In this document: one piece after another, positions 49,058 to 50,800 of the stretch
Layout of the letters: every line of letters begins with the position of its first letter
Position numbering within the stretch: position 1 is the stretch's first letter
DNA from: Candidatus Competibacteraceae bacterium
GTDB lineage: Bacteria > Pseudomonadota > Gammaproteobacteria > Competibacterales > Competibacteraceae
Length of the DNA stretch: 50,800 bases
Assembly: GCA_016712625.1 (NCBI GenBank)
Contig: JADJQQ010000024.1
Span: 1 to 50,800, forward strand
Direction: 5' to 3'
Made by a program: the position numbers and the translations under genes
The notes under the pieces: generated by a model
Seen by the model: the letters and a program-made list of their open reading frames with translations, nothing else
The model's database searches: none
Told to the model about the DNA's origin: nothing

Positions 49058-49763
49058 TGGGAACTTTAACCAAGCCAGACCGCGCCACCTATTTTGTCGC
49101 GCACGGTCCCAACGCCACGCATACCGGAATCACAGAACCAAATCAAGTCACCGTCACTGGCCAGCCATCATTTGAAACGGCGGCGGACGAGAACGAAATA
49201 CCTTGGACTTCTAGCGTTGGTCGCTACGGCTTTTCCGCCATTGCCAGCAGCAGGAACACCGCTGACTCAGGGTGATATTTATCTATGGGGCGCGATTGCG
49301 GTCATGGTGCGGCAGTCGCATATCCGTACTGAGCACGACCCGGATACCGTGCCCGCGTTGTTTATTATTCACAGACTGGACGATTCGATTGACTGGATTG
49401 CAGACGAGCAGGTCAATCTTGGAACTCGCAGAACGTTTAATGGCGTGCTTTATCAAGTCATTCAGCCGCACGTTACTCAGTCCGACTGGACGCCACCCAC
49501 AGTTCCCGAAGTTGTCCGAAGAACAGGGCGGCGGAGGATCTACAGCGGGTCGATACCGGCGCAACGATTACCAGCCAAATAGGCCAGCTTTTCTATGTGA
49601 GTCTGCCCATCGCTGGTCTTGGATTGACTGCCGGACAAGCGATTAGAATAGGCCAGACACTGGAAACGACGTTTGGCAGGTTTGGCCTGGCACGACCACT
49701 CTAATGCAAATCAATCCTTATGTCGCTGCAACGGCGGGAATGAAGGTTTTTAAATGGGCGTAA
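49057..49763 (+). CDS. Fibre protein with chitin-binding-module-like segment (frame-broken)
   Basis: ATG 49057 begins MGTLTKPDRATYFVAHGPNA, THTGITEPNQVTVTGQPSFE, then GIYLWGAIAVMV. Further frames give PALFIIHRLDDSIDWIADEQ and FNGVLYQVIQPHVTQSDWTP, PTVPELWKVV; the latter is like CBM5/12-type modules found at phage tail tips. The end is GQLFYVSLPIAGLGLTAGQA to KVFKWA (stop 49761-49763). It probably binds host-surface glycans. Confidence 0.65.
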
Positions 49764-50143
49764 GACTTATTCTCATAGTATTATTCTTAACCGGATGCAC
49801 AATCGGCCCAGCGCCGCATGTTGCTGATACTACTTTAACCGGCGCTATTATTTCATCGGGTGGCGTTGAACTTAATCCTTCGAGATTCCCTATGTTGTTG
49901 TAGCAAAAGTTGCAACAGAAGGAATCGCTGCTTATTATAAGAAGGAAGGAGACTATGTCGCCTGTCAGGTTATGCTGCCTCTAGTGCGCGACTAGGGCTC
50001 ATCTATCGGAGTTGGGTAACGCTAGGAGGTTTAGTATTAGGCGGAATTCGGGTATTGTTTTTGGCGGGATGGTCGCAGCAGGTCTTTATTCAATTACACG
50101 CAACAGACGGCGACAGAAGACTGTTACCCCAAGTTTCGACTGA
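49754..50143 (+). CDS. Small lipoprotein (frame-broken)
   Basis: ATG 49754 overlaps the preceding gene's end. The N terminus MGVRLILIVLFLTGCTIGPA is a classical lipoprotein signal with the lipobox LTGC. The rest (after small repairs) reads GAIISSGGVELNPLGFPMVV, YYKKEGDYVACQVIAASSAR, GGLVLGGIPGIVFGGMVAAG and ends RRRQKTVTPSFD. It might be an outer-membrane spanin or immunity lipoprotein. Confidence 0.65.
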
Positions 50144-50155
50144 ATAGGTGACAAA

Positions 50156-50793
50156 GTGGAAGTTAAAATAACCGGCATTGAAAAATGCAGAAATTGTTAA
50201 GGAACTTATCAGAAAAAAAAGAACTGAAATATGCAACGGTTGTAGGAACAAACCGGATAGCGTATGCAGTGATGCGCGCTCAGCGGGAGGAAGTTAAAAG
50301 CACATTTCAAGGCCCAACGAAATTCATTCAGACCGGCATACGCTATGAAAAAGCGACGTTTTCAAAACCGACTGCGCGCTTACTGGACTGATGAAAGAAA
50401 CACGTATATAGAGCCTCACGTTTCGCATAAACCGGGCTAAAAAATAGGGGACGTTTTTAGAGGACGTGCAATTATGGGAAGGTCGCAATGGATTGTTCCA
50501 GGACCGGAGCGCCGCTTGATAAGTTTGGCGAACCCAACAAGAGCCTTTTATCGAAAGCCATGATGCGGCTGATGGACTGGCCAGGAACAAGAAATATGGC
50601 TCATGGTTTTCAAATAAAGGAGTTTTTGAGACGGCGCGGCGGCTCAATCATTCCTCTTGTGTTTTTACAGCAGCGCCGAAATATAAAATACAATATAAGT
50701 TCTACGAAACTGGAACGGCAACGGCTAATGCGGTTGCTCCACAGATCAATGAGCGAGACGGTGGCAAAGGCTATTGCGAGGTCTAGGGGTTAG
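50156..50793 (+). CDS. gp10/Z-like tail completion protein (frame-broken)
   Basis: GTG 50156 (AGGTGA upstream) begins VEVKITGIE; the next frame gives MQKLLRNLSEKKELKYATVV, GTNRIAYAVMRAQREEVKST, FQGPTKFIQTGIRYEKATFS. This pattern (homology to the HK97 gp10/lambda Z minor tail proteins) has an N-terminal 'G.del...L' and 'F..Pt...' region. The 3' third has competing frames (RRGGSIIPLVFLQQRRNIKY against YKFYETGTATANAVAPQIN), so the C terminus is unclear. It lies next to terminase around the circle. Confidence 0.6.
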
Positions 50794-50800
50794 TGATAGG

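Larger units (their letters stand above)
46112..50800. repeat. Terminal duplication, right copy
   Basis: This is the second reading of the stretch at 1-4539; see the left copy. It is about 150 bases longer, mostly because of the repeat tract near 48.1-48.7 kb. It continues into a sequence (4540 onwards) that exists only once, so the circle length is about 46.2 kb. Confidence 0.93.

Noticed and set aside
1..50800. tRNA genes
   Set aside because: No cloverleaf with a GTTCRA loop and CCA-type acceptor was recognised by eye on either strand. A tRNAscan search would settle this.

Overview
The window is essentially one complete tailed-phage (siphovirus-type) genome of about 46.2 kb, written out past its own end. 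Bases 1-4539 and 46112-50800 are two noisy copies of the same stretch, so the molecule is circular or circularly permuted. The two copies differ by many small insertions and deletions, and reading frames from about 34.3 kb rightwards are also broken by single-base slips. This looks like an unpolished long-read assembly, and most 'broken' genes here are probably intact in nature. The moderately high GC content, H-NS-type proteins, lambda-type head genes, RecT and an SbcC-like ATPase suggest a phage of a Beta- or Gammaproteobacterium. That host call is inference. No integrase and no full-length CI-type repressor were found.

Layout of the rightward late arm. Terminase TerS and TerL occupy 4.6-7.2 kb. 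An accessory segment at 7.2-12.2 kb holds a structured intergenic element, a methyltransferase, an integron-like gene cassette, two H-NS-like proteins, a two-gene unit followed by a remarkable GGCNN pentamer array, and a reverse-strand small gene. The head module (gpW-like joiner, portal, protease-capsid fusion, DUF2190 decoration protein) runs 12.2-16.5 kb. Connectors, tail tube, chaperones and tape measure run 16.5-21.6 kb. Tail-tip proteins run 21.6-27.4 kb: two paralogous beta-propeller proteins, then one carrying a CAP/SCP domain.

The leftward arm (33.7 to 27.4 kb, minus strand) is a tightly overlapped early operon of small proteins, a pentapeptide-repeat protein, RecT and an SbcC-like ATPase. 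Near 33.8 kb a Cro/YdaS-like regulator with two 19-bp operator-like dyads separates it from the rightward early arm. The rightward arm (34.3-44.2 kb) encodes a helicase-DNA methyltransferase fusion, a DEAD/DEAH-type helicase interrupted by a LAGLIDADG intein exactly in its Walker B box, a DnaB-N/RepA-like replication ATPase with an iteron-rich putative origin inside its gene, and a VRR-NUC nuclease.

The lysis and host-recognition region (44.7-50.8 kb, continuing into 1-4.5 kb) contains a SleB-like cell-wall hydrolase, a DUF1353 protein, a papain-like peptidase, a holin, a secreted BspA-like leucine-rich-repeat adhesin, a CBM-like fibre protein, a lipoprotein and a gp10/Z-like tail protein, then returns to the terminase.

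The best candidate for something undescribed is the unit at 10.06-11.92 kb: promoter, RAMP-like protein, basic partner protein, about 130 GGC-anchored pentamers with freely varying dinucleotides, and a terminator. Next is the integron-type cassette with attC-like sites at 8.6-8.9 kb.
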